A model generated the notes under the pieces. It saw only the letters and a list, made by a program, of their open reading frames with translations, searched no databases and was not told the origin of the DNA. 9,924 nt of DNA from an uncultured Eubacteriales bacterium (GTDB taxonomy: Bacteria; Bacillota; Clostridia; Oscillospirales; Oscillospiraceae): the NCBI GenBank assembly GCA_949744025.1, contig CATJWA010000153.1:1-9924 (forward strand). The letters are read 5' to 3'. This document shows positions 1 to 7,081 of this stretch, one piece after another. Both the position numbers and the translations under genes were made by a program. The number at the start of each line of letters is the position of its first letter. Within the stretch, counting starts at the first letter, position 1.

Positions 1-1
1 C

Positions 2-1594
2 ATTATCGCCGGAATATCCAAGATATTCCCGCTGTTTTTCTTCCTTGTGGCCGCGCTGGTGTGCATAACCACCATGACGCGCGCGGTGGACGAGCAGCGC
101 ACGCAGGTAGGCGTGCTCAAGGCCCTGGGCTTTTCCTCGGGCAGCATAATGGGGCGCTATATGCTCTATTCCGGCAGCGCGGCGCTTATCGGCTGCACGC
201 TGGGCTTTTTCGCCGGCTCGTACGCAATACCGGCGGTAATCTGGAAAACATATCAGATTATGTACAGCCTGGGGGATATGACACCGTATTTCAACCTGCC
301 GCTGGGCGCGGCTTCAACGCTGTCGTATCTCGCCGTGTCGGGCGCCGCGACATATCTGGCCTGCCGGCACGAGCTGCGCGGCGTTCCGGCCGAGCTGCTG
401 CGTCCCAAGCCGCCGAAAAGCGGCCGGCGCGTGCTTCTTGAGCGCGTGGGCTTTATCTGGAGGCGGCTGAGTTTCCTGTACAAGGTGTCGATACGCAACA
501 TCTTCCGTTACCGCCAGCGCCTTTTCATGATGGTGCTGGGAATAGGCGGCTGCACCGCGCTGCTGCTGACCGGCTACGGCATAAGGGACTCGATAAAGGA
601 CGTTGTCGGCTTCCAGTACGGCGAGATATCCATGTATGAGTACACGGTGAGCTTCGCAGACGCGCAGGACGGGCAGAGCCTTGCGGAATTTGAGGCGGAT
701 TTTGCAGGGGAGCTTGAGGATGTTCAGCTCGTCTGCGACATGAACATGGACGTTGACGTGGGCGGAACGACCAAGCTCAGCCACGTCGTCGCGCCCGCGG
801 CCGGCCGGCTCGAGGGGCTTGTGGACCTGCATTTTGACGGCCGGGCAGTGCCGTGGCCGGAGACGGGCGAGGCGGTAATCTGCGTAAATCTGGCCGAGAC
901 TCTCGGCCTTAAGGCCGGAGACACCATAACCCTGCGCGACGAGGACATGAATACTCTCACGCTCACGGTCAGCGGGATTTTTGAAAACTATGTCTACAAC
1001 TACATCTATGTGTCCATGGAAACGCTCACGCAGCAGTGGGGCGAGGCGCCGGAGCTGAAAACCGTGCTGGCCAATCCCGCGCCCGGCCGCGGCGTGAACG
1101 AGACGGCGGCGAAAATCCTTGATTACGACGGTGTGAGCGCCGTGAGCTCGGCGCAGGAGATGCGCCAGCGGATAGGAGGCATGATGTCGAGCCTGGATTA
1201 CATAGTCTGGCTTATTGTGGCCTGCTCAGGCGCGCTGGCCTTTATAGTGCTGTACAACCTGACCAACATAAACATAAACGAGCGCATACGAGAGATTGCC
1301 ACGATAAAGGTGCTCGGCTTTTACCGGAACGAGTCGTCAAGCTACGTCTTTCGCGAGAACATGATGCTCACGGTGCTCGGCGCTCTGGCGGGACTGCCCG
1401 CGGGCGTGCTGCTGCACAGGTACATAATCAGCCGGGTTCGCGTGGATTTGATGTATTTCAGTGCGCGCATATTTCCGGTCAGCTATCTGTACGCCTTCGG
1501 CTTTACGCTGCTGTTCGCGGTGATAGTGGACGTTTTCATGTATTTCAGGCTGGAGCGCATAAACATGGCCGAGGCGCTCAAATCGGTAGAATAG
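2..1594 (+). CDS. FtsX-like ABC transporter permease (5'-truncated by window edge)
   Basis: The frame is open from base 2, so the gene begins upstream; 530 residues are visible and no true start is present. This is the membrane subunit of a FtsX/MacB-type ABC exporter or mechanotransmission complex. Counting from base 2, membrane segments lie near residues 8-25, 58-80, 99-121, 174-192, 400-420, 455-473 and 493-515. The classic cytoplasmic loop after a FtsX helix occurs twice: DEQRTQVGVLKALGF (about 30-44) and NERIREIATIKVLGF (about 426-440). This is the duplicated FtsX domain layout, with a large extracytoplasmic domain (about 193-399) between. The cognate ATPase is probably upstream. Eighteen bases separate the stop from the next gene, suggesting read-through transcription. 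Isoleucine is often encoded by ATA. Substrate cannot be read from sequence; roles in peptide or lipoprotein export or antimicrobial resistance are known for relatives. Confidence 0.93.
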   Translation: MIAGISKIFPLFFFLVAALVCITTMTRAVDEQRTQVGVLKALGFSSGSIMGRYMLYSGSAALIGCTLGFFAGSYAIPAVIWKTYQIMYSLGDMTPYFNLPLGAASTLSYLAVSGAATYLACRHELRGVPAELLRPKPPKSGRRVLLERVGFIWRRLSFLYKVSIRNIFRYRQRLFMMVLGIGGCTALLLTGYGIRDSIKDVVGFQYGEISMYEYTVSFADAQDGQSLAEFEADFAGELEDVQLVCDMNMDVDVGGTTKLSHVVAPAAGRLEGLVDLHFDGRAVPWPETGEAVICVNLAETLGLKAGDTITLRDEDMNTLTLTVSGIFENYVYNYIYVSMETLTQQWGEAPELKTVLANPAPGRGVNETAAKILDYDGVSAVSSAQEMRQRIGGMMSSLDYIVWLIVACSGALAFIVLYNLTNININERIREIATIKVLGFYRNESSSYVFRENMMLTVLGALAGLPAGVLLHRYIISRVRVDLMYFSARIFPVSYLYAFGFTLLFAVIVDVFMYFRLERINMAEALKSVE

Positions 1595-1612
1595 GAGAAG
1601 GGTGGAGCTGAA

Positions 1613-2374
1613 ATGGAGCTTTCGGGGAAAAGGATTCAGTATGAGAAAAATCAGATTGTGGAGATGATATGCCAGCTCCGCTTTCCGGCGATATTGTCAA
1701 TAGACACGCGCGAGCCCGCGGATTTTCAGGAGCTTGTACGGCAGGACTATCCGCGCTATGCCGTAGAGCAGGAAAAGCAGGGGGCGAAAAGCCACATCTT
1801 TCTCTCGGAGGACGGGCTTTACAAGCTGTGCCTTACGCGCAGCTTCATCGCGCTGTCCACGGTGCGCTACACAAGCTGGGCGGACTTCGCCCGCTGGCTG
1901 GACGAGCCGCTGGGGCACTTTATCAGCGTCTACCGTCCGGCGTATTTTGAGCGCATCGGACTGCGGTATATAAACGGCTTTTCCCGGGAGCGCCTGAGTC
2001 TGGAGAGCTGCCGCTGGAGCGAGCTGATAGCGCCGCAGTATCTCGGTCCGCTGGCGCTGGAGGAGACGCGCGAGGGCGATGTGGTGCGTTGCAGCGTGGA
2101 TATGGAGACGCGACTTGACGAGCGCTGCGCGATAAAGCTGCACGCGGGGCCGGGCTTTATAAAGCGCAACATACGCACCGGCGAGACGGTTCAGGCGGTG
2201 CAGGAGAAGCAGACGCGCTTTATTTTAGACATGGACCTGTACAGCGGCGGAAAGATACAGCTCTCCTCGGCCGCGGACGTGATGGACGCGATACACGCCC
2301 ACGCCGACAGGTTCTTTTCCGCGGCGATAACAGACCGGCTGCACGAGGCGATGGAGCCGTATGAGTCAAATTGA
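1613..2374 (+). CDS. TIGR04255 family protein, function unknown
   Basis: A 253-residue soluble protein with no signal peptide or membrane segment. Its pattern fits the sporadically distributed TIGR04255 family: an N-terminal 'IVEMICQLRF' block (residues 15-24), the 'ERIGLRYIN' block (113-121), an acidic 'FILDMDLY' strand (203-210), and a C-terminal helix with F-x(5)-TD-x-L-H-E-A-M (235-247). The family has no established biochemical role, and members sit in varied genomic settings. The start ATG follows a purine-rich GGTGGAG site at about six bases' spacing. The gene lies 18 bp after the ABC permease stop and 47 bp before the next gene, so it is probably in the same transcription unit, but nothing in its sequence ties it functionally to either neighbour. 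The family call rests on motif recognition and would need a profile search. Confidence 0.82.
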   Translation: MELSGKRIQYEKNQIVEMICQLRFPAILSIDTREPADFQELVRQDYPRYAVEQEKQGAKSHIFLSEDGLYKLCLTRSFIALSTVRYTSWADFARWLDEPLGHFISVYRPAYFERIGLRYINGFSRERLSLESCRWSELIAPQYLGPLALEETREGDVVRCSVDMETRLDERCAIKLHAGPGFIKRNIRTGETVQAVQEKQTRFILDMDLYSGGKIQLSSAADVMDAIHAHADRFFSAAITDRLHEAMEPYESN

Positions 2375-2406
2375 GAAGAAATACGCTGAAAGCCGAGCGC
2401 TTTACA

Positions 2407-2421
2407 AAAGGAGGGGGAGGC
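2407..2421 (+). promoter_or_regulatory. Strong ribosome binding site fixing the start of the orphan gene
   Basis: AAAGGAGG at 2407-2414 is a perfect Shine-Dalgarno match, seven bases before ATG 2422. The open frame extends upstream to a TTG at 2371 that overlaps the previous stop. That TTG lies before this ribosome binding site, and the 17 extra residues look non-native, so 2422 is preferred. Confidence 0.85.
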
Positions 2422-2832
2422 ATGACGGCCGCAGTTTGCGTGGACAACAGGGGCGGGATGCTTTTTAACGGCAGGAGGCTCAGCCGGGACAGGGCGCTTA
2501 TTGCCGACCTGCTCGAGCTGGCGGGGGGCGCTCCGGTGCGCGCCGCGCCGTTTTCAGCCGCGCTTTTTGCCGGGGCGGGGGACGCCGCCGTGATAAGCGG
2601 CGACTTTCTGGACGCTGCCGGCGCGGGTGACGTCTGCTTTGTGGAGAACGCCGCGCTCGAGCCATATATGGACAGGGTGGAGCGGCTTGTTATTTACCGC
2701 TGGAACAGGGGCTATCCCAGCGACACGCGGCTGGACGTGCGGCCGGAGGACTTCGGACTGCGCCTTGCCGAGAGCCGTGACTTCGCCGGCTCGTCCCATG
2801 AGAAGATTACAAGGGAGATATACGCCGTATGA
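2422..2832 (+). CDS. Conserved small clostridial protein, function unknown
   Basis: A 136-residue cytosolic protein chosen to start at ATG 2422 because of the perfect Shine-Dalgarno site. It resembles a short protein family I recall from Oscillospiraceae and relatives, with an N-terminal 'CVDNRGGMLFNGRR' block (residues 6-19) followed by SRDR, a central 'GDVCFVEN' (69-76), 'IYRWNRGYP' (91-99), and a C-terminal 'FAGSSHEKITREIY' (121-134). Members have sometimes been labelled 'ribonuclease Z' in databases. Nothing here supports that: the protein is far too short and lacks the HxHxDH metallo-beta-lactamase motif. The stop overlaps the start of the nuclease gene by 4 bp (ATGA), which implies translational coupling. 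A role linked to that nuclease, such as immunity or control, is possible but is inference from position only. Confidence 0.85.
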   Translation: MTAAVCVDNRGGMLFNGRRLSRDRALIADLLELAGGAPVRAAPFSAALFAGAGDAAVISGDFLDAAGAGDVCFVENAALEPYMDRVERLVIYRWNRGYPSDTRLDVRPEDFGLRLAESRDFAGSSHEKITREIYAV

Positions 2833-3710
2833 GGATAGAGATAAACAAATATGTCAGGGTGCTGCTTATAGTGCTGCTGATTGCCGCGGCGGTGTGGTAC
2901 GTAATGGAGCAGCCGCCGGAGCTGCCGCAGGAGGCGGCGCAGCCGGCGGAAACGCAGGCTCTGCCGGAGTATGCCGGCGCTGCGTATACGGAGCTGGACG
3001 GAAACGTGCCGGGCTTTGCGCGGGACGACTGGACGACGAGCTCATATGAGTATTACAGCGAGCTGGACTCGCTCGGCCGCTGCGGCTACGCCATCGCCTG
3101 CATAGGCACGGACCTTATGCCGACCGAGTCGCGCGGGAGCATAAGCCACGTCAGGCCCAGCGGCTGGCAGAGCGTGCAGTACGATATCGTTGACGGCAAA
3201 AGCCTTTATAACCGCTGCCATCTTATAGGCTTTCAGCTCACGGGAGAAAACGCCAACGAGAAAAACCTGATAACCGGAACGCGCTATATGAACGTGCAGG
3301 GAATGCTGCCGTTTGAGAACATGGTGTGCGACTATGTCAAGGAGACGGAAAACCACGTGCTCTACCGTGTCACGCCGGTGTTTGACGGGGATAATCTCGT
3401 GGCCGAGGGCGTGCAGATGGAGGGCTGGTCGGTTGAGGACGAGGGCGAGGGCGTGTGCTTTAACGTGTTCTGCTACAACATCCAGCCGGGGATTGAGATA
3501 GACTATGCCACGGGAGACAGCCGGTTGGCGGACGGCGCATATGCCGGCGAGGAGATGAGCTATGTGCTCAACACCGGCTCAGGGAAATTCCACGACCCCG
3601 ACTGTCCGTCCATAGAGGACATAAGCGAGGATAACCGGCAGGAGTACACGGGCACGCGCGAGATGCTCACGGCGCAGGGCTATGAGCCCTGCGGGCGGTG
3701 CAAGCCTTAG
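2829..3710 (+). CDS. Membrane-anchored DNA/RNA non-specific endonuclease (EndA/NucA type)
   Basis: A 293-residue protein with an uncleaved-looking N-terminal anchor (residues 8-25), then a Pro/Glu/Ala-rich spacer (28-48), so the catalytic part should face outwards. The beta-beta-alpha-metal nuclease domain spans about 55-228. Its active-site motif is NRCH (128-131) in 'YNRCHLIGFQL', with His131 the likely general base in place of the DRGH of Serratia-type enzymes. 'NLITGTRYMN' (146-155) should supply the metal-ligand Asn, probably Asn155. A separate C-terminal module (about 245-293) has H255, C259, C287 and C290 in an HxxxC...CGRC arrangement, resembling the Ada-like zinc module found in some exported nucleases and competence proteins. 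EndA-type relatives degrade extracellular DNA or process incoming DNA during transformation; which applies here is not shown. It starts within the preceding gene's stop and is followed by a strong terminator. Confidence 0.93.
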   Translation: MRIEINKYVRVLLIVLLIAAAVWYVMEQPPELPQEAAQPAETQALPEYAGAAYTELDGNVPGFARDDWTTSSYEYYSELDSLGRCGYAIACIGTDLMPTESRGSISHVRPSGWQSVQYDIVDGKSLYNRCHLIGFQLTGENANEKNLITGTRYMNVQGMLPFENMVCDYVKETENHVLYRVTPVFDGDNLVAEGVQMEGWSVEDEGEGVCFNVFCYNIQPGIEIDYATGDSRLADGAYAGEEMSYVLNTGSGKFHDPDCPSIEDISEDNRQEYTGTREMLTAQGYEPCGRCKP

Positions 3711-3723
3711 AAGGCGGCGCTGT

Positions 3724-3764
3724 AAATGAAAAAGCGCGCAGTGTGACTGCGCGTTTTTTCATTT
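3724..3764. terminator. Bidirectional Rho-independent terminator between convergent genes
   Basis: CGCGCAGT (3735-3742) pairs perfectly with ACTGCGCG (3746-3753) around a GTG loop. The stem extends through A5/T5 and AAATG/CATTT to 19 bp in all, with one G-T pair. The A and T tracts flank the GC core on both sides, so it can stop transcription from both directions. The stop codon of the minus-strand GH18 gene (3759-3761) lies inside the stem. Confidence 0.93.
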
Positions 3765-5033
3765 GAGCTTTTCCACGCTGTACATGGACTGAAGCACCAG
3801 AAAATTTGTGCGGAACAGGCTGTTGAGGTTCCACCAGCTTATTCCGGCAAGACCGTATTCGTACACCAGCAGGAGCTTTGCGCGTATGCTGCGCGCGTCC
3901 TCGAACCAGACCTCATGCTGCTTGCCGCTGCCGTCGTAGTAACGGAAAAAGGGGGCCTGAGACACCTCGTCGAACTGTATCCGCGCGCCGACCTGTCCGG
4001 CGAGGGTTACCGCGCCGACGTTTGTCACGGGGGTGGCCTTCGAGCCCTGAACGAAAGGGAGCGTCCAGTTGTAGCCGTAGTTTGGCGTGCCCATGAGTAT
4101 TTTGCCCGCGGGAATCTCCGTAACGGCGTAGTCAAGCACGCGGCGCACCATGTTTACCGGCGAGACAGCCATTGCGGGGCCGTAGGTGTAGCCCCATTCA
4201 TAGGTCATCAGCACCACGTAGTCCGAGGTCCTGCCGTGGAAGGCGTAGTCGTGGGCGGCGTAGAGAAAGCCCTGCTGATTGGCAGAGAGCTTGGGTGCCA
4301 GCGCGCTTACGAGTATGTAGCCGTTTTCGTGCAGCGTGTCGGCAAGGCGGGCGAGAAACTGGTTGAAGCTGCCGCGGTCGAAGGGGTAGACATACTCAAA
4401 ATCAAGGCTCACGCCGTAGTAACCTCCGGCGCGCAGGGTGGCGAGAATATTGTCGAGAAAATTGTCCTGCGAGGCCTGGTCGGTAAGAAGCTGGTGGGCC
4501 GCGTCGCTGGAAAACCCGCCTGATTCCTTCAGATTGGTTATCACCATCAGCGCGGCGGTGTCATAGGCCTCGGCAAGTGACACGTCAACGTTGAAATTTG
4601 GCGTGACCGCGCCGTTTCCCTCAGCGCGGTAGGAGAAGGGGGACAGAAACGTCAGATAGGGCAGGGACTGGCGCAGAGTGCTCTCCGATATATTGCTGGC
4701 GTAGCCGTCAACGACTATCTCGCCGAGGATTTCGCCGCCGAGCGGAATGGTAAGCACCTGGCCGGGGTAAATTCGGCCGGAGGCGCCCAGCGAGGGGTTG
4801 GCGCGACGCAGCGCCTCGACGCTGACGCCGTAGCGCCGCGCGATTGAGTAAAGGCTTTCGCCGCGTGAGACGGTGTGCCGGGTGTCGGAAACGGGGATGA
4901 CGAGGGCCTGGCCGACAGACAGCACGGCGGGGTTTTGAAGCTGGTTGGCGTATATAAGGTCATCCATCGAAACTGAGAAGCGGCGAGCGATGCTGTACAG
5001 GGTGTCGCCGCCTGCGACAACGTATATTTTCAA
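3759..5033 (-). CDS. LysM-LysM-GH18 spore cortex/germination enzyme (YaaH/SleL-like)
   Basis: A 424-residue protein with two N-terminal LysM peptidoglycan-binding domains (about residues 2-47 and 52-97, each with a GDTLYSIARR- or GESLYSIARR-like core). A glycoside hydrolase family 18 barrel follows (about 103-410). The catalytic motif is GVSLDFEYV (207-215) with Glu213 the expected acid. YaaH/SleL enzymes act as N-acetylglucosaminidases on cortical fragments during spore germination, or sit in the spore coat. Absence of a signal peptide fits delivery from the mother cell cytoplasm. The start codon is TTG (5031-5033 read in reverse), preceded by AAAGGATGG on the minus strand. An ATG ten bases upstream is out of frame. 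The stop lies in the shared terminator, so it is convergent with the nuclease gene. No sporulation promoter could be assigned with confidence. Confidence 0.92.
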   Translation of the reverse strand: MKIYVVAGGDTLYSIARRFSVSMDDLIYANQLQNPAVLSVGQALVIPVSDTRHTVSRGESLYSIARRYGVSVEALRRANPSLGASGRIYPGQVLTIPLGGEILGEIVVDGYASNISESTLRQSLPYLTFLSPFSYRAEGNGAVTPNFNVDVSLAEAYDTAALMVITNLKESGGFSSDAAHQLLTDQASQDNFLDNILATLRAGGYYGVSLDFEYVYPFDRGSFNQFLARLADTLHENGYILVSALAPKLSANQQGFLYAAHDYAFHGRTSDYVVLMTYEWGYTYGPAMAVSPVNMVRRVLDYAVTEIPAGKILMGTPNYGYNWTLPFVQGSKATPVTNVGAVTLAGQVGARIQFDEVSQAPFFRYYDGSGKQHEVWFEDARSIRAKLLLVYEYGLAGISWWNLNSLFRTNFLVLQSMYSVEKLK

Positions 5034-5124
5034 AATTATCCATCCTTTCCTGTTATGAACGGGGCATAGTGCTGATTCATTCTATTCGCCGCGGAGGCAA
5101 AATGCCAAAATAAGACGCGGAATC

Positions 5125-5153
5125 TTGTCAACTGCGCAAGGCGGTGCTAAAAT
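5125..5153 (+). promoter_or_regulatory. Housekeeping (sigma-A type) promoter of the lipoprotein gene
   Basis: The -35 is TTGTCA (5125-5130), a 17-base spacer follows, and the -10 is TAAAAT (5148-5153), preceded by TGC, which makes an extended -10. The predicted transcript starts near 5160, leaving a leader of about 25 bases. This argues against a start codon at 5125 for the downstream frame. Confidence 0.72.
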
Positions 5154-5184
5154 AGACCGGCAGACGAAAAACAGGGAGGAAAGA

Positions 5185-5943
5185 TTGGATGAAACAAAAA
5201 ATTATGCGCCCACGGCGCTGATATTTCTGCTTGCGGCGCTGCTGCTGAGCGCCTGCGCAAAGACGCAGGCACCGGCGGAGCCCGTACCGGAGAACACGCC
5301 CGCGTCTTTACAGCCGGCGGAAACGCCCCGTGCCGAGGGCGGCAGTGCCGAGCCCACTGCGGAGCCGGTTCCCGAGCCAACGCATGAGCCCGAGCCTTGG
5401 CGTGAGGCGTATATGGAAACGGCCGCGCAGTGCGAGCAGGAATTTCCGCCGCAGGAGGGCGGCGGCATGAAATATGACCTTATAGATTTCGACGGCGACG
5501 AGATTCCGGAGCTCGCCGCGGGAATGGACGGATATTTTGTCAGCCTGTATACCTACAGGGATGGAGAGGTCTGCACGCTCATGGACTGCTGGGGGTACGG
5601 CGCTATGGGCAACTACGGCTATGAGTACTGCCCGGGAAAAAACAGCCTGAGAAATTACAACAGCGACTATGCAGGGCTCGTTATGAACACGACCTATATG
5701 GCCATAGGCACCGAGGGCACGCTTGAGGTCACGGCCTCTGTAGTTACACGAAACTTCAACGATGTGAACGGCAACGGCGAGCCGGACCTGCCGGAGGAGT
5801 ATGAATTCGTCGAAAACGGGCTCAGCTTTGCGGACGGAGTAGCGATAAGCGCCGAGGAGCTCGCCTCCTTCGACGCGGGCGAATACGAGTATATCACAGG
5901 CCGCTGGAGCTATGACGAGCTTCTGGCGGAGCTGGGGAAATAG
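5185..5943 (+). CDS. Putative lipoprotein with DxDGDxxxE/EF-hand-like motifs; start region possibly frameshifted
   Basis: The readable frame gives 252 residues from a TTG at 5185. A hydrophobic stretch (about 11-22) ends in the lipobox LSAC with Cys24, so it is probably a membrane-anchored exported lipoprotein. A Pro/Glu/Ala-rich linker (25-72) precedes the globular part. Two acidic loops, DFDGDEIPEL (101-110) and DVNGNGEPDL (193-202), look like calcium-binding EF-hand or FG-GAP-type motifs. I do not recognise a specific family and infer only a cell-surface role. The start is odd. The n-region is acidic (MDETK), unlike a normal signal peptide, and the ribosome binding site GGGAGGA (5174-5180) is better spaced for an out-of-frame ATG at 5189. 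One added A in the A6 tract 5196-5201 would give MKQKNYAPTALIF and a typical signal peptide. The gene has its own promoter and ends at a hairpin terminator. Confidence 0.82.
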   Translation: MDETKNYAPTALIFLLAALLLSACAKTQAPAEPVPENTPASLQPAETPRAEGGSAEPTAEPVPEPTHEPEPWREAYMETAAQCEQEFPPQEGGGMKYDLIDFDGDEIPELAAGMDGYFVSLYTYRDGEVCTLMDCWGYGAMGNYGYEYCPGKNSLRNYNSDYAGLVMNTTYMAIGTEGTLEVTASVVTRNFNDVNGNGEPDLPEEYEFVENGLSFADGVAISAEELASFDAGEYEYITGRWSYDELLAELGK

Positions 5944-5952
5944 ACGCTTACG

Positions 5953-5987
5953 CAATTACAGCGGCCGTTCGGCCGCTGTAATTGTTT
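5953..5987. terminator. Terminator hairpin between convergent lipoprotein genes
   Basis: CAATTACAGCGGCCG (5953-5967) is perfectly complementary to 5970-5984, with TT between; the innermost pairs must open to form the loop. Only three Ts follow on the plus strand and no T run follows on the minus strand, so termination strength is uncertain. Its place between two convergent stops, only bases from each, supports the call. Confidence 0.75.
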
Positions 5988-7015
5988 CAGTCAAAGCATA
6001 CCCGCAATACGCATTCCATGCTCTCCAAATTATAGTAGCTGGCGCGGTGGGGCTCTATGACCTCGATGATTCCGCCGAGGACGGTGACGCGGGAGCGCGG
6101 CGCGGCGCTGTAGGTCCAGTATGTAAGCTCCGGCAGGGGCGTGCCGTCGCCGCGGAAGTACAGACAGGCGCAGGGGGAGGGGTCGTCATCCTCGCCGAAG
6201 GTCTGAAGCGACTCGAGCAGGCACGGCGCATCCCAGCCGAGAAGCCGGTCGTAAAGCGGCCAGGCGTTGGCTACGGCAGCGCCGAGGTCGGCGGGCAGGT
6301 CCCTGCCGCCCATATCCCAGAAGGAGTATTTGTAAATGTCGGTAAGCTCTCCGGTGGAGAGAGTGTAGCAGCGGTAGTAAGCGCCGTCGTCCTTCTCCAC
6401 GCAGGAGATGACGACATAGTCCCCGCAGCGGCGGCGCTGAAGGCTGTAGAAGCAGCTGCTTTCGGGCAGAAGCAGCTCCTTCCAGCCGTCACGGCTCAGG
6501 CCCATGTCCCCGCGGCTGAGCTCGCACTCAATACTGCCGTCGGGGGCCATGAGCGTCATGCTATCATCGCCGATGAGAACAAGTCCGTCGGGGCTGGCGG
6601 TGCATTCCCTGTAGTCGAGGCCGGTGCACCAGCTCCCGTCCGAGGCGGCCACGGCGAGGGCGCCGCGTCCGTCCCCGCCGTCTGGGACGCTCTGCCGGAG
6701 CAGGAGCAGTGGATATGTCTGCCGGACGCCGTCCCCGTCGTAATAGCCGGGAGCGTAAACGCTGCTGTATATGGGGGCGGTTACCACCGTGCCGTCCGTG
6801 GTCATAAGGCCGTAGGTAAATACGCAGCGCGACAGGCATTTATCATTGTCCGACACACGGCCCGCGTAGGGGATGAGCCGGCCGTAGGAGTCCGAGGGAA
6901 TGAGGCGGTCCGCGTACTGCCCGCACGTGCGCGGGGTGGTTTCTGGAATGCCGGCATGGCCGCAGGCGCACAGCAGCGCAAGCGAGATTATGACGGAGGG
7001 CAGGGCTTTTTTCAT
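5987..7015 (-). CDS. Cys-rich putative lipoprotein with WG-like repeat, function unknown
   Basis: A 342-residue protein with a short basic start (MKK), a hydrophobic stretch (about 5-16) and a lipobox-like LCAC with Cys18 as the likely lipidated residue. The segment 'YGLMTTDGTVVTAPIYSSV' (68-86) matches the WG/KWG repeat pattern (Y/W-G-hydrophobic-x-x-x-x-G-x-x-V/I-x-x-P-x-Y/F-x-x-V), known from beta-rich exported proteins of gut Firmicutes. Further repeats are too diverged to place. Sixteen cysteines remain from Cys18 onwards, high for an exported protein. The start ATG has AAAGGA upstream on the minus strand and a well-formed promoter about 30 bases before it. No catalytic motif or specific family is recognised. 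A long plus-strand frame over the same stretch is judged a shadow, since it lacks a signal sequence, domain motifs or a proper ribosome binding site. Confidence 0.84.
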   Translation of the reverse strand: MKKALPSVIISLALLCACGHAGIPETTPRTCGQYADRLIPSDSYGRLIPYAGRVSDNDKCLSRCVFTYGLMTTDGTVVTAPIYSSVYAPGYYDGDGVRQTYPLLLLRQSVPDGGDGRGALAVAASDGSWCTGLDYRECTASPDGLVLIGDDSMTLMAPDGSIECELSRGDMGLSRDGWKELLLPESSCFYSLQRRRCGDYVVISCVEKDDGAYYRCYTLSTGELTDIYKYSFWDMGGRDLPADLGAAVANAWPLYDRLLGWDAPCLLESLQTFGEDDDPSPCACLYFRGDGTPLPELTYWTYSAAPRSRVTVLGGIIEVIEPHRASYYNLESMECVLRVCFD

Positions 7016-7051
7016 GATTTCGCGTCCTTTCGACAGATGCTTTTACCTGGG

Positions 7052-7081
7052 AGTATAAACCATAAGACGCCGGCGTGTCAA
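7052..7081 (-). promoter_or_regulatory. Sigma-A type promoter of the Cys-rich lipoprotein gene
   Basis: On the minus strand a perfect -35 TTGACA (7076-7081) is followed by an 18-base spacer and a -10 TATACT (7052-7057). The predicted start of transcription near 7045 leaves a leader of about 30 bases before the ATG at 7015. Confidence 0.8.

Noticed and set aside
2371..2421. Upstream TTG start for the orphan protein
   Set aside because: The perfect Shine-Dalgarno site lies between this TTG and ATG 2422, and the conserved N-terminal block begins just after the ATG.
3915..4523. A 202-codon plus-strand open frame opposite the LysM-GH18 gene
   Set aside because: It is the antisense shadow of a well-supported gene in GC-rich DNA.
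5034..5100. Sporulation-type promoter (GAATR and CATAACA-like boxes) for the GH18 gene on the minus strand
   Set aside because: The CATAACA box abuts the ribosome binding site, so the transcript would begin inside it, and the spacing to the upstream boxes does not fit sigma-G or sigma-E rules.
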